Under the pieces are notes generated by a model. It saw only the letters and a list, made by a program, of their open reading frames with translations, had not been told where the DNA came from and made no database searches. This document shows positions 1 to 6,142 of a stretch of 6,307 bases of DNA, in pieces. Every line of letters starts with the position of its first letter. Within the stretch, counting starts at the first letter, position 1. This DNA comes from UMGS75 sp964507405 (GTDB taxonomy: Bacteria > Bacillota_I > Bacilli_A > ML615J-28 > CAG-313): assembly GCA_964507405.1 (NCBI GenBank), contig CAZDPJ010000041.1:1-6307 (forward strand). The letters are read 5' to 3'. The position numbers were made by a program, and so were the translations under genes.

Positions 1-1141
1 TTTTAATTTCTTCTTTCATTGCTTCTAAATCAAGATTTTCTAAAATATCATCACTGCTAATTACATTATTATAATTAACATCAATTTTATTAAATACTTC
101 TTCGATATCAGCATCAACTGCAAGAACTAAACAATCAATCTCACCATTACCTGGCTTTTTGATAACTTCAACTACTTTAACAAATAAAGAATTAACATTT
201 AATTCTTTTCCATCACCAATACATAAAATATTATCTTTCTTAAAGTTATACTCATCAAATACAGTTTCGTTAAAATAGAAATTATAATAACCATTTTTAT
301 CAGTTGTTATTTCTTCTTCTCCATCTACTACTTCTGTAATATCAGTTAAATTAATAATTTCTGCTTTTTTAACAAAGCGTAAATTTTTAACATCTTTATA
401 TTGAACATTATTAACATCAGCACTTTTATCTGTTGTCTCAATTCTAAATGAATATTGAGTAACACTTGGCTCAAGACCTTCAAAATGCATAGTTCTTGGA
501 ATTTCAATTTGATATAATTGACCATCTTGATATGCATATACAGTTCCACCATTAAAGCTTACTGCTTTTGGTTTAATAGTATAAACTAAACCATCTTGAC
601 TAACATCAAGCCAACCTAAAATATCTTTTGGAAGTTCTTCAGCAAGTTCGTCTACTTCATTCCAAGGTAAGAAACCAGTAACAGCTGTAATTGTAATAGC
701 CTTTAAAAAGTCTTTATTACTATATGCTTTATCTGCTATGATTTTTATAGCATGGTTATTTTTCACATTTTCAGCATAATGATTTGTGGTTTCAGTAACA
801 TCTAAATCGACGTTTGTCTTCGTAAAACCAGCATATAATGTCATATCATTATTAATTTCAGTATCCACGATAAATTCATTTTCAAGAGCTTGATCGGTAT
901 ACCAACCATCGAATGAACTACCAGCTAAATATGATTGTGGTAAATCTTCAATCTTTCCACCCTTATTAAGCGTAATAGGTGATACTTTATTACCACCATT
1001 AGTTTCAAATGTAACAGTTACTTGGTCTTTATCATTATTTCCCTTACAATTGTTACAACAAACTAATGTAATAGTTGTAGCAGCAGCAAGCACTAAAATC
1101 AGTGCTGACATAATAATAAACCGCAATTTTTTGTTTTTCAT
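1..1141 (-). CDS. Secreted lipoprotein-like surface protein with one InlB B-repeat (3' end outside window)
   Basis: The frame is open for 380 codons from an ATG at 1141-1139 to the left edge with no stop, so only the N-terminal part is present. The start is fixed by a good ribosome site (AAGGAG, about 1148-1153) six bases upstream. Residues 1-5 are lysine-rich (MKNKK). A hydrophobic stretch at about 8-27 follows, then Cys28-Cys29 and Cys32. This resembles a lipoprotein signal, but the residues before the cysteine (T-L-V) are a poor lipobox, so an uncleaved anchor is also possible. Residues 41-107 match the Listeria-Bacteroides (InlB B-type) repeat: VTFETNGG, a glycine-lysine turn, FDGWYTD, then MTLYAGF. 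The remaining 270 residues are acidic and Asn/Thr-rich with alternating beta-type patterns (for example YTIKPKAVSFNGGTVYAY, about 210-227), and I do not recognise them. The role is probably display outside the membrane, such as adhesion or ligand binding. The gene is monocistronic at its 5' side, with its own promoter. Confidence 0.85.
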   Translation of the reverse strand, partial: MKNKKLRFIIMSALILVLAAATTITLVCCNNCKGNNDKDQVTVTFETNGGNKVSPITLNKGGKIEDLPQSYLAGSSFDGWYTDQALENEFIVDTEINNDMTLYAGFTKTNVDLDVTETTNHYAENVKNNHAIKIIADKAYSNKDFLKAITITAVTGFLPWNEVDELAEELPKDILGWLDVSQDGLVYTIKPKAVSFNGGTVYAYQDGQLYQIEIPRTMHFEGLEPSVTQYSFRIETTDKSADVNNVQYKDVKNLRFVKKAEIINLTDITEVVDGEEEITTDKNGYYNFYFNETVFDEYNFKKDNILCIGDGKELNVNSLFVKVVEVIKKPGNGEIDCLVLAVDADIEEVFNKIDVNYNNVISSDDILENLDLEAMKEEIK

Positions 1142-1155
1142 TTTTGTCTCCTTTT

Positions 1156-1178
1156 CCCAATTTTGTTTATGCATTGGG
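1156..1178 (-). promoter_or_regulatory. Small leader hairpin before the surface-protein ribosome site
   Basis: On the minus strand, CCCAAT (1178-1173) and ATTGGG (1161-1156) can pair across an 11-base loop, ending three bases before the AAGGAG ribosome site. The stem is only six pairs, so it may be chance. If real it would lie in the short leader and could affect mRNA stability or translation. Confidence 0.25.
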
Positions 1179-1186
1179 TTGCAACC
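1177..1186. promoter_or_regulatory. Perfect 10-bp palindrome GGTTGCAACC at the predicted start site
   Basis: GGTTGCAACC is perfectly self-complementary and starts two bases downstream of the -10 box at 1188-1193, so it covers the predicted transcription start (about 1181). It is GC-rich against a very AT-rich background. The position suits a repressor operator, but ten bases are short and there is no second copy in the window, so this is a suggestion only. Confidence 0.3.
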
Positions 1187-1187
1187 T

Positions 1188-1216
1188 ATTTTACCATATT
1201 TAAAAATCTAAGTCAA
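1188..1216 (-). promoter_or_regulatory. Sigma-A promoter of the surface-protein gene
   Basis: The minus strand reads TTGACT (-35, 1216-1211), a 17-base spacer, then TAAAAT (-10, 1193-1188) preceded by TGG, which makes an extended -10. Both hexamers differ from consensus by one base and the spacing is ideal. The predicted start, near 1181, gives a leader of about 40 bases before the ATG at 1141. Confidence 0.8.
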
Positions 1217-1222
1217 GTAATA

Positions 1223-1238
1223 AATTAATATATTAATT
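1223..1238. repeat. 16-bp perfect AT-only palindrome upstream of the -35 box
   Basis: The 16 bases are exactly self-complementary, centred between 1230 and 1231, and lie six bases upstream of the -35 hexamer. This could be an UP-type AT-rich element or a binding site. AT-only palindromes arise easily in such DNA, so the weight is low. Confidence 0.25.
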
Positions 1239-1257
1239 AATTTGTATTTTATCACAT

Positions 1258-1296
1258 AAAAAAAGAAATTGTTTTCATTTTAAACAATTTCTTTTT
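1258..1296 (-). terminator. Rho-independent-type terminator after the CNNM gene
   Basis: A perfect 15-bp stem (1260-1274 with 1282-1296) encloses a 7-base loop. Read on the minus strand, the 3' arm runs into seven consecutive T residues. It lies 50 bases after the CNNM stop codon, and a new promoter begins just beyond it, so it closes the four-gene operon. The stem has only two G-C pairs, which is weak for a terminator but usual for very AT-rich genomes. On the plus strand the U-run is interrupted, so the main direction is leftward. Confidence 0.75.
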
Positions 1297-1346
1297 CTGT
1301 TATCACTTTTAGAAAATGGAATTCAATAAAATTCTAATTTTATTTT

Positions 1347-2699
1347 TTACTCTTCGATTTTTTCCTCTTCTTCAAATATTTCAACAAGAATTTTATTTAT
1401 TCTATGCCCTACAATTTCAAGAACCCTTAAGTGAATATTCGAAACATCTAATTGAATATCATCTTTCGGTTTAGGGATTTTATTTATTGATGTTACGATT
1501 AAACCAGCAATCGTATCATATTCTGTATTTTCTTCATCTAACCTTAAATCTAAATTTATATTAAGTTCATGAATAGGAGTTATCCCTTTTACAACATAAG
1601 TTTTATCATCAATTTTCGTAATATTTGCGTCTTCTTCATCATATTCATCCATAATATTACCAACGATTTCTTCTATCAAATCTTCCATTGTAACTATTCC
1701 TGAAAAGCCACCAAACTCATCCATTAATATAGCCATTTGTTCTTTATTTTCTTTCATCTTTTTAAATAAATCATTAGCTTCAATATATTCATGAACAAAG
1801 TATGGTTTTCTCATTACACTTAATAAATCAATTTTTTCTAAAGAATCATAATAACAAATACTTAATAAATCTTTAGTATTAATAACCCCTATAATATTAT
1901 CTTTTTCATCTTGATAAACTGGAATTCTAGTGTATTTTTCTTCTAATATCATTTTAATATTTTCTTGTAGATTATCTTCAATATTAATCATGAATACATC
2001 AACCCGAGGTTGCATTAAATCAGAAGCATTAAGGTGATAGAACTTTAATGTTGATTCAATCATTTTTGATTTTTCTTCATCAAATGTTCCGTCAGCAATG
2101 CCTTCATTAACAACATCAATGACGTCATTATCCGATATTTTTTCTTCGTTAATTCCTTTTTCTACACCAGTAATTTTAACAAGCAAATTACAAGTACCAG
2201 ATAATACTTTAACAAAAGGAGTAAAGATCATTTTAATAAAAAGTAGTGTTCTTGCATATTTCATTGAAGTTGCTTCTGGATTTCTTAAAGCAATACGCTT
2301 AGGGAATAATTCACCAAATATTAACGTTATAAAAGATAACAAAATTGTAATTAACACAGTTGCAATTTGATTACTATATGGTATGTTAATTTGGGAAAGT
2401 AAATTTCCAAGCCCATCCGATAAAGTAAGTGCAGCTGTTGCACTTGAGAAGAATCCAGCAAGGGTAATACCAACTTGAATTGTTGATAAAAACTTAGTTT
2501 CATCTTCAGTTAATTTTTCGACAGCTTTTGCTTTTTTATTTCCATCCATTGCTAGTCGTTTAATTTTATTTTTATTAATTGACACCACTGCCATCTCCGC
2601 CGAAGCAAAGAATGCATTAATTAAAGTTAAGACAACAATCAATAAAATTTGAGGCAGAACATTTGCTGGATCCGCGTCAGCATCATCATTATTTTCCAT
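1347..2699 (-). CDS. CNNM / HlyC-CorC family membrane protein with paired CBS domains
   Basis: This 450-residue protein has the full family architecture and usual length. A DUF21/CNNM membrane domain occupies about residues 14-178, with the motifs FFASAEMAVVS (30-40), TIQVGITLAG (73-82) and GELFPKRIALRNPE (129-142). A CBS pair spans about 227-347: the first contains MQPRVDV and RIPVYQ, the second ends in ILMDEFGGFSGIVTMEDL (324-341). A CorC/HlyC C-terminal domain spans about 360-445, followed by a Glu-rich tail. Relatives (CNNM, CorB, YhdP/YugS-type) are linked to magnesium or other cation export; the 'hemolysin' name is historical. ATP or adenosine binding by the CBS pair is known for the family but not shown here. 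The N-terminus has an unusual Asp/Asn-rich stretch (residues 2-10). The ribosome site AAAGGA (2709-2714) is eight bases upstream. The gene is last in the operon, 16 bases after the lipoprotein gene and before the terminator. Confidence 0.93.
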   Translation of the reverse strand: MENNDDADADPANVLPQILLIVVLTLINAFFASAEMAVVSINKNKIKRLAMDGNKKAKAVEKLTEDETKFLSTIQVGITLAGFFSSATAALTLSDGLGNLLSQINIPYSNQIATVLITILLSFITLIFGELFPKRIALRNPEATSMKYARTLLFIKMIFTPFVKVLSGTCNLLVKITGVEKGINEEKISDNDVIDVVNEGIADGTFDEEKSKMIESTLKFYHLNASDLMQPRVDVFMINIEDNLQENIKMILEEKYTRIPVYQDEKDNIIGVINTKDLLSICYYDSLEKIDLLSVMRKPYFVHEYIEANDLFKKMKENKEQMAILMDEFGGFSGIVTMEDLIEEIVGNIMDEYDEEDANITKIDDKTYVVKGITPIHELNINLDLRLDEENTEYDTIAGLIVTSINKIPKPKDDIQLDVSNIHLRVLEIVGHRINKILVEIFEEEEKIEE

Positions 2700-2715
2700 T
2701 TTTTATATTCCTTTC

Positions 2716-3171
2716 TTATTTATAATTTAATTCAAAATCTAATTTAAATTTAGCTGATTCACCAGCTACAACTATTTTATACTCATTAAAATCCCCAGGT
2801 ATTTCATATGTATCAACAGTATTTATTTTTATATCAAACTTTATTTCGTTATTACTCATTACTACTAATCTTAAATTCCCTGATGAAACAGTCGCATCCA
2901 TTGTTAAAAGAATTGTTTGATTATTTGTAGTTCCTTTAAATACTGTATTAACACCAGAAAACTTTCCAACAGATAATTTATATTTATTATTTTTTTGTGA
3001 ACGAAAGCTTGATGAAGATATACTATTTCTTCCATTTATAATGTCAGAGTCTGTCACTATACATAATGAATAATCATCATCACCATTTGTGTCTTTAATA
3101 TGACTCGCTGATTTACAAGAAGTAAACATACATAAAAATAATAAACACATCATAAACATGATTCTTTTCAT
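2716..3171 (-). CDS. Small lipoprotein of unknown function, coupled to the ABC permease
   Basis: The product has 151 residues. A positively charged start (MKR) and a hydrophobic core (4-15) lead to FTSC at 16-19, a near-standard lipobox, so the mature protein should begin at lipid-modified Cys19 and sit on the outer face of the membrane. A short Asp/Asn-rich linker (to about residue 34) precedes about 115 residues of beta-type sequence with alternating hydrophobics (KYKLSVGKFSG, QTILLTMDATV, NLRLVVMSNNEIKFDIKI, YKIVVAGESAKFKLDFEL). This looks like a small all-beta domain. I do not recognise the family. Its ATG is one base after the permease stop codon, with only a weak GA-rich ribosome site inside the permease end, so translation is probably coupled. 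Context suggests an accessory envelope component of the exporter; it could also serve the CNNM protein downstream. Both are inference. Confidence 0.82.
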   Translation of the reverse strand: MKRIMFMMCLLFLCMFTSCKSASHIKDTNGDDDYSLCIVTDSDIINGRNSISSSSFRSQKNNKYKLSVGKFSGVNTVFKGTTNNQTILLTMDATVSSGNLRLVVMSNNEIKFDIKINTVDTYEIPGDFNEYKIVVAGESAKFKLDFELNYK

Positions 3172-3172
3172 A

Positions 3173-4078
3173 TTACTTTTTCTCTTTTCTTAATTTATTA
3201 ACTAAAATATAGCCACCAATTAAAAGAACAATTGATAAACCTAATATTAAATACATAATCCCCATATTTACTGATTTATCAAAGAAGTAAATATTACAAT
3301 CAATACCATCTTTAATATTCTCAATAACTGTAACAGGAACTCCTTCTTCTTGCATTGCCTCAAGCGCCCCCTTTAAAGCATGACTTTTAAGTAAGGCTGT
3401 GCCATATGTTCCTGGTAAAAACGCAAGGATGTTTTGAAGGGCTTTTCCGAATGTCGCAATTGGCATATACGCACCACAAATAAATCCATATACGGCCGAA
3501 ACAATCCCACTAACTGCTCCAATTTGACTTTGTGATGTTAAGAAATTATTTACAAAGCAAGATAAAGCTGAACCAAACATTGATAAAAGAACTACATCTA
3601 AAAACAATAATAATATATCAATAAAACTTAAGTACCAACCACTAAAAGCAATATAAATAAAGCACAATGCCATCGCAATAAAATTAACTAATAAAGTTGT
3701 AATAAAAGTACCTAAGAAATATGAAACAGATAAAGTTGATTTTCTAACTGGGGTAATACATAAATCATTGATTACTCCACTTGCTCTATCTTGAACCATG
3801 ATAGCATTTGAACAAAACGCAACCGTAATGCAACATACCGCAAGAATCGAGGCGGTTAACTGACCTTTAACTACACCATCAATAATTCTATCTTGATTTT
3901 CAAGAATAAAATTGAAACTATTTAAAGTTGACTCAAAACTATCTCGATATACTTTTGCTAAAAAAGTAGCATAAAGTACTAATAAAATCATTGGCGTAAT
4001 AAGTGATGTAAGTAATAACCCCTTATCTTTAAAAAAGATTAAAATATTTCTTTTGGTTAATGAAAAAAGCGTCTTCAT
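3173..4078 (-). CDS. ABC-2 type transporter permease (DrrB-like)
   Basis: This 301-residue membrane subunit has the six-helix ABC-2 layout. An amphipathic N-terminus (FSLTKRNILIFFKDKG) typical of the elbow helix precedes helices at about 21-41, 73-95, 117-146, 151-177, 185-207 and 272-294. The family-typical cytosolic segment RASGVINDLCITPVRKS (98-114) and the GAYMPI motif after helix 5 (202-207) are present. A larger external segment lies between helices 5 and 6 (208-271). With the ATPase upstream it should form a homodimeric exporter for a drug, lipid, peptide or polysaccharide-like substrate; the substrate cannot be read from sequence. The ribosome site AGGAGGT (4086-4092) lies within the last codons of the ATPase gene, and the ATG follows that stop after one base, which implies balanced synthesis of the two subunits. 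Length is slightly above the usual 250-280 residues because of the loop before helix 6. Confidence 0.93.
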   Translation of the reverse strand: MKTLFSLTKRNILIFFKDKGLLLTSLITPMILLVLYATFLAKVYRDSFESTLNSFNFILENQDRIIDGVVKGQLTASILAVCCITVAFCSNAIMVQDRASGVINDLCITPVRKSTLSVSYFLGTFITTLLVNFIAMALCFIYIAFSGWYLSFIDILLLFLDVVLLSMFGSALSCFVNNFLTSQSQIGAVSGIVSAVYGFICGAYMPIATFGKALQNILAFLPGTYGTALLKSHALKGALEAMQEEGVPVTVIENIKDGIDCNIYFFDKSVNMGIMYLILGLSIVLLIGGYILVNKLRKEKK

Positions 4079-4079
4079 C

Positions 4080-4988
4080 TTAATTACCTCCTGTTAATTT
4101 CTTACCAGTTGCTGATAAGAAAACATCATCCATTTTTCCTTTTGTTACTTCAAAATCAACAAATAATTCAGGATATGTCGTAATTAAATTTTTTACTTCA
4201 CTTGTATTTTTAATCGATACTCGGTATCCATCTCTTAACTTTTCATATGGAAGCATCATTTTTTCTAGCATTTCTTCTTTAACATTATATAAAGTAACGT
4301 TATCACCAGTATATTTATTTTTAAGATCAAGTGGCGTTCCTTCAGCTGTTATTTTACCATTATCAAGGATGATAACATAATCAGCATCAGCAGCTTCTTC
4401 CATATAGTGAGTTGTTAAAAAGATTGTCATATTATCTTTTTTATGATAATTATCTATTACATTCCATAGTATTTTACGAGTTTGAGGGTCAAGTCCCGTT
4501 GTTGGTTCATCTAAAATTAAAATCTTAGGTTTATGAATTATGGCTCTTGCAACATCAATTCGACGACGTTGACCTCCTGATAATTTACCAACTGGTTTTT
4601 TAATGAATTTTTTAAAATCTAGGAGTTCAGCTAACTCATTAATTCTTGTTTTTGCATTTTGACCAGTAATGCCATATAGACTTGCTCTAATCAATAAATT
4701 ATCCATAACCGATAAACTACTATCTAGAACTGAATTTTGGAATACTACACCTAAATCTTTACTTACTTCATTCATTGAGTTATCAATATTATTACCATTA
4801 ATAATAACACTACCACAGTCTTTAGAAAGCACTCCACACATAATAGATATTGTTGTACTTTTTCCTGCTCCATTTACTCCTAAAAAAGCAAACAATTCAC
4901 CTTTTTTCACCTTAAAAGACAAATTATCAACAGCAGTTATTTCTTTAAATTTTTTAGTGAGATTTTTAATCTCAATTATTTCATTCAT
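4080..4988 (-). CDS. ABC transporter ATP-binding protein (DrrA/CcmA-like exporter ATPase)
   Basis: The start is taken as the ATG at 4988-4986, giving 302 residues. It has an AAAGGAA ribosome site (4999-5005) and begins where family members begin (MNEIIEIKNLTKKF). An in-frame ATG 18 codons upstream would start upstream of the predicted mRNA 5' end and is rejected. Motifs in order: Walker A GVNGAGKST (37-45), Q-loop Gln84, ABC signature LSGGQ (136-140), Walker B ILILDEP (156-162) with catalytic Glu161, D-loop GLDP (165-168) and H-loop His194. After about residue 215 comes the C-terminal extension found in DrrA-type ATPases (DUF4162-like), ending in MDDVFLSATGK. It acts on the cytoplasmic face, powering the permease encoded next. 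It is the first gene of the operon, 105 bases after the EamA gene, with its own promoter and an operator-like dyad in its leader. Confidence 0.95.
   Translation of the reverse strand: MNEIIEIKNLTKKFKEITAVDNLSFKVKKGELFAFLGVNGAGKSTTISIMCGVLSKDCGSVIINGNNIDNSMNEVSKDLGVVFQNSVLDSSLSVMDNLLIRASLYGITGQNAKTRINELAELLDFKKFIKKPVGKLSGGQRRRIDVARAIIHKPKILILDEPTTGLDPQTRKILWNVIDNYHKKDNMTIFLTTHYMEEAADADYVIILDNGKITAEGTPLDLKNKYTGDNVTLYNVKEEMLEKMMLPYEKLRDGYRVSIKNTSEVKNLITTYPELFVDFEVTKGKMDDVFLSATGKKLTGGN
4086..4092 (-). promoter_or_regulatory. Strong ribosome site for the permease inside the ATPase gene end
   Basis: AGGAGGT overlaps the final Gly-Gly codons of the ATPase gene and lies seven bases before the permease ATG. 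It is the only full AGGAGG in the operon, so the permease is well translated and its start is fixed. Confidence 0.85.
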
Positions 4989-5008
4989 TTGAAAACAATT
5001 CCTTTCAA

Positions 5009-5024
5009 ATAGCATCAATGCTAT
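5009..5024. promoter_or_regulatory. Operator-like 7-2-7 dyad downstream of the ABC operon promoter
   Basis: ATAGCAT, two bases, then ATGCTAT form a perfect inverted repeat. It begins ten bases downstream of the -10 box, close to the expected transcription start (about 5027), and ends just before the ribosome site at 4999-5005. Size and position suit a dimeric repressor such as a TetR-, MarR- or GntR-type protein. As RNA it could form only a stem with a two-base loop, so a DNA-binding site is the better reading. No regulator gene is visible in the window. Confidence 0.5.
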
Positions 5025-5033
5025 CAAACAATA

Positions 5034-5062
5034 ATAATACACTATTTTTTATATAAAATCAA
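5034..5062 (-). promoter_or_regulatory. Sigma-A promoter of the ABC-lipoprotein-CNNM operon
   Basis: On the minus strand, TTGATT (5062-5057), a 17-base spacer and TATTAT (5039-5034) match the -35 and -10 boxes at 4 and 5 of 6 positions. The predicted start near 5027 gives a leader of about 40 bases to the ATG at 4988. No terminator hairpin separates it from the EamA gene upstream, so read-through from that gene may add to expression. Confidence 0.65.
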
Positions 5063-5093
5063 TTTTTTTGCAAAAGATAGCTAAATTTATTAT

Positions 5094-5990
5094 TTATAAA
5101 CTAAATACAATAATTATTATTATTCCACAAGTTAATATTGCAAGTCCTAGAATAGACTTTTTAGTAAATTTTTCTTTTAAAACTATCGAAGAAAATAACA
5201 TTGTTAACAGTATTGATAGTTTTCCAATTGAGTTAACCGCAATAGGATTTACATTATTCATATTTAATGAATAATATTCAAATAACCAACTAGCTCCTGT
5301 CATAATTCCTGATAACGTTAAAAAGACCCATGATTTTTTACTAACTTTTGATACTCCTTGATAATCTTTTTTGGTAATTACAATAACTAAAGCAAAGATA
5401 AAAACAATTATTGTTCGAAGTAAAGTACCTAAATCAGTTGGCATATCTTTTAGTCCAAGCTTAATAAATAACGATACAAAACTAGCAAATACTGCCGAAA
5501 GAATAGCATATAGTAACCACTTATTTGATTCAACATTTGTTTCAGGCTTTTTTTCAATCATTAAAAGTACACCAATAAGCATTAAAGACATAGATAGTAC
5601 TAACATTAAGATTACTAAGATATTACCACCTTTAGTTACATCATCAAAAAAGAAAATAATAAATAAGATACTTGTTAAAATAAAACTAGATTTATCAATA
5701 GGTGCTACCTTATTAATATTACCAAGTTTAATGGCACGATAATAACAAAGCCATGAGCACCCTGTCGCAACTCCAGATAGTACTAAAAATATAATATTAT
5801 TTAAAGATATAAAACTAATTAAATTAATGCTTCCAGAAAGTAAGCACATAATAATACAACATATGATTACAATACCTGTTCTATAAAGAGTCGCAAAATT
5901 AGATTTAACATCTTTTATTCCAATTTTTGTAAAAATTGTTGTTAATGAAGTAGCAAGTGCTCCAAGAATAGCAAATATACACCACATCAT
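5094..5990 (-). CDS. EamA/DMT-superfamily transporter, tandem COG2510-like repeats
   Basis: This 298-residue, very hydrophobic protein has about ten membrane helices in two EamA halves (about 1-146 and 157-298) joined by a polar linker (KKPETNVESNK). The halves align at a constant offset of 155 residues: FTKIGIKD (20-27) with FIKLGLKD (175-182), TLYRT (34-38) with TLLRT (189-193), and SGVATGCSWL (72-81) with SGIMTGASWL (227-236). These motifs match my memory of the short, single-domain COG2510 EamA proteins, so this looks like a fused duplication. KVAPIDK (94-100) is kept only in the first half and LKEKFTKKS (271-279) only in the second. Family members export or import small metabolites; the substrate is unknown. 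The start ATG has GAGGAAG (5998-6004) seven bases upstream; a second in-frame ATG follows directly. It is transcribed from its own promoter and read toward the ABC operon. Confidence 0.92.
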   Translation of the reverse strand: MMWCIFAILGALATSLTTIFTKIGIKDVKSNFATLYRTGIVIICCIIMCLLSGSINLISFISLNNIIFLVLSGVATGCSWLCYYRAIKLGNINKVAPIDKSSFILTSILFIIFFFDDVTKGGNILVILMLVLSMSLMLIGVLLMIEKKPETNVESNKWLLYAILSAVFASFVSLFIKLGLKDMPTDLGTLLRTIIVFIFALVIVITKKDYQGVSKVSKKSWVFLTLSGIMTGASWLFEYYSLNMNNVNPIAVNSIGKLSILLTMLFSSIVLKEKFTKKSILGLAILTCGIIIIIVFSL

Positions 5991-6036
5991 AAAATCACTT
6001 CCTCATTTTAACTAAAATTAATCTAATTATTTATAT

Positions 6037-6065
6037 ATTTTATCATAATTTTATTTTGCTGTCAA
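6037..6065 (-). promoter_or_regulatory. Near-consensus sigma-A promoter of the EamA gene
   Basis: TTGACA (6065-6060) is a perfect -35. After a 17-base spacer comes TAAAAT (6042-6037), preceded by TGA, an extended -10. The predicted start near 6030 leaves a leader of about 40 bases. It lies only 22 bases downstream of the terminator stem at 6087-6119, which insulates it from upstream transcription. An AT-only 6-2-6 inverted repeat (6005-6018) lies in the leader but carries little weight. Confidence 0.85.
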
Positions 6066-6086
6066 AAAAGAGATATTGCTAGATAA

Positions 6087-6119
6087 AATAAAACCGAGTA
6101 TTTATACCTCGGTTTTATT
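6087..6119 (-). terminator. Hairpin terminator, probably bidirectional
   Basis: A 12-bp perfect stem (6087-6098 with 6108-6119) contains a five-base GC-rich core, ACCGAG paired with CTCGGT, and a 9-base loop. Both outer arms are A/T tracts, so a U-rich tail follows in either direction; on the minus strand it is GGTTTTATTTTAT. It lies upstream of the EamA promoter, so it must serve a minus-strand gene ending to the right, for which only a possible tail remains (6143-6220). Confidence 0.75.
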
Positions 6120-6142
6120 AATCATTAAAAGTAAAATAGTTA

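Noticed and set aside
346..552. 68-residue open frame on the minus strand
   Set aside because: It lies wholly inside the surface-protein gene in another frame, with a composition (Leu/Lys/Ile-rich, no motif) typical of a shadow.
1298..1346. GAATT/AATTC inverted repeats just after the CNNM stop as a second terminator
   Set aside because: Stems are only five to six pairs, AT-rich and without a U-tract; the 15-bp hairpin at 1260-1296 is the better terminator.
2098..2370. 90-residue plus-strand frame opposite the CNNM gene
   Set aside because: It is antisense to conserved CNNM coding sequence and has no ribosome site or recognisable domain.
4669..4992. 107-residue plus-strand frame opposite the ABC ATPase
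   Set aside because: It is antisense to the Walker A and Q-loop region; the ATPase motifs explain the sequence.
4989..5042. Upstream ATG giving the ABC ATPase 18 extra N-terminal residues
   Set aside because: This start lies at the -10 box, upstream of the predicted mRNA start. The downstream ATG has a ribosome site and matches the usual family N-terminus.
5068..5742. Two plus-strand frames (68 and 123 residues) opposite the EamA gene
   Set aside because: Both mirror transmembrane coding sequence of the EamA protein and show no independent coding signs.
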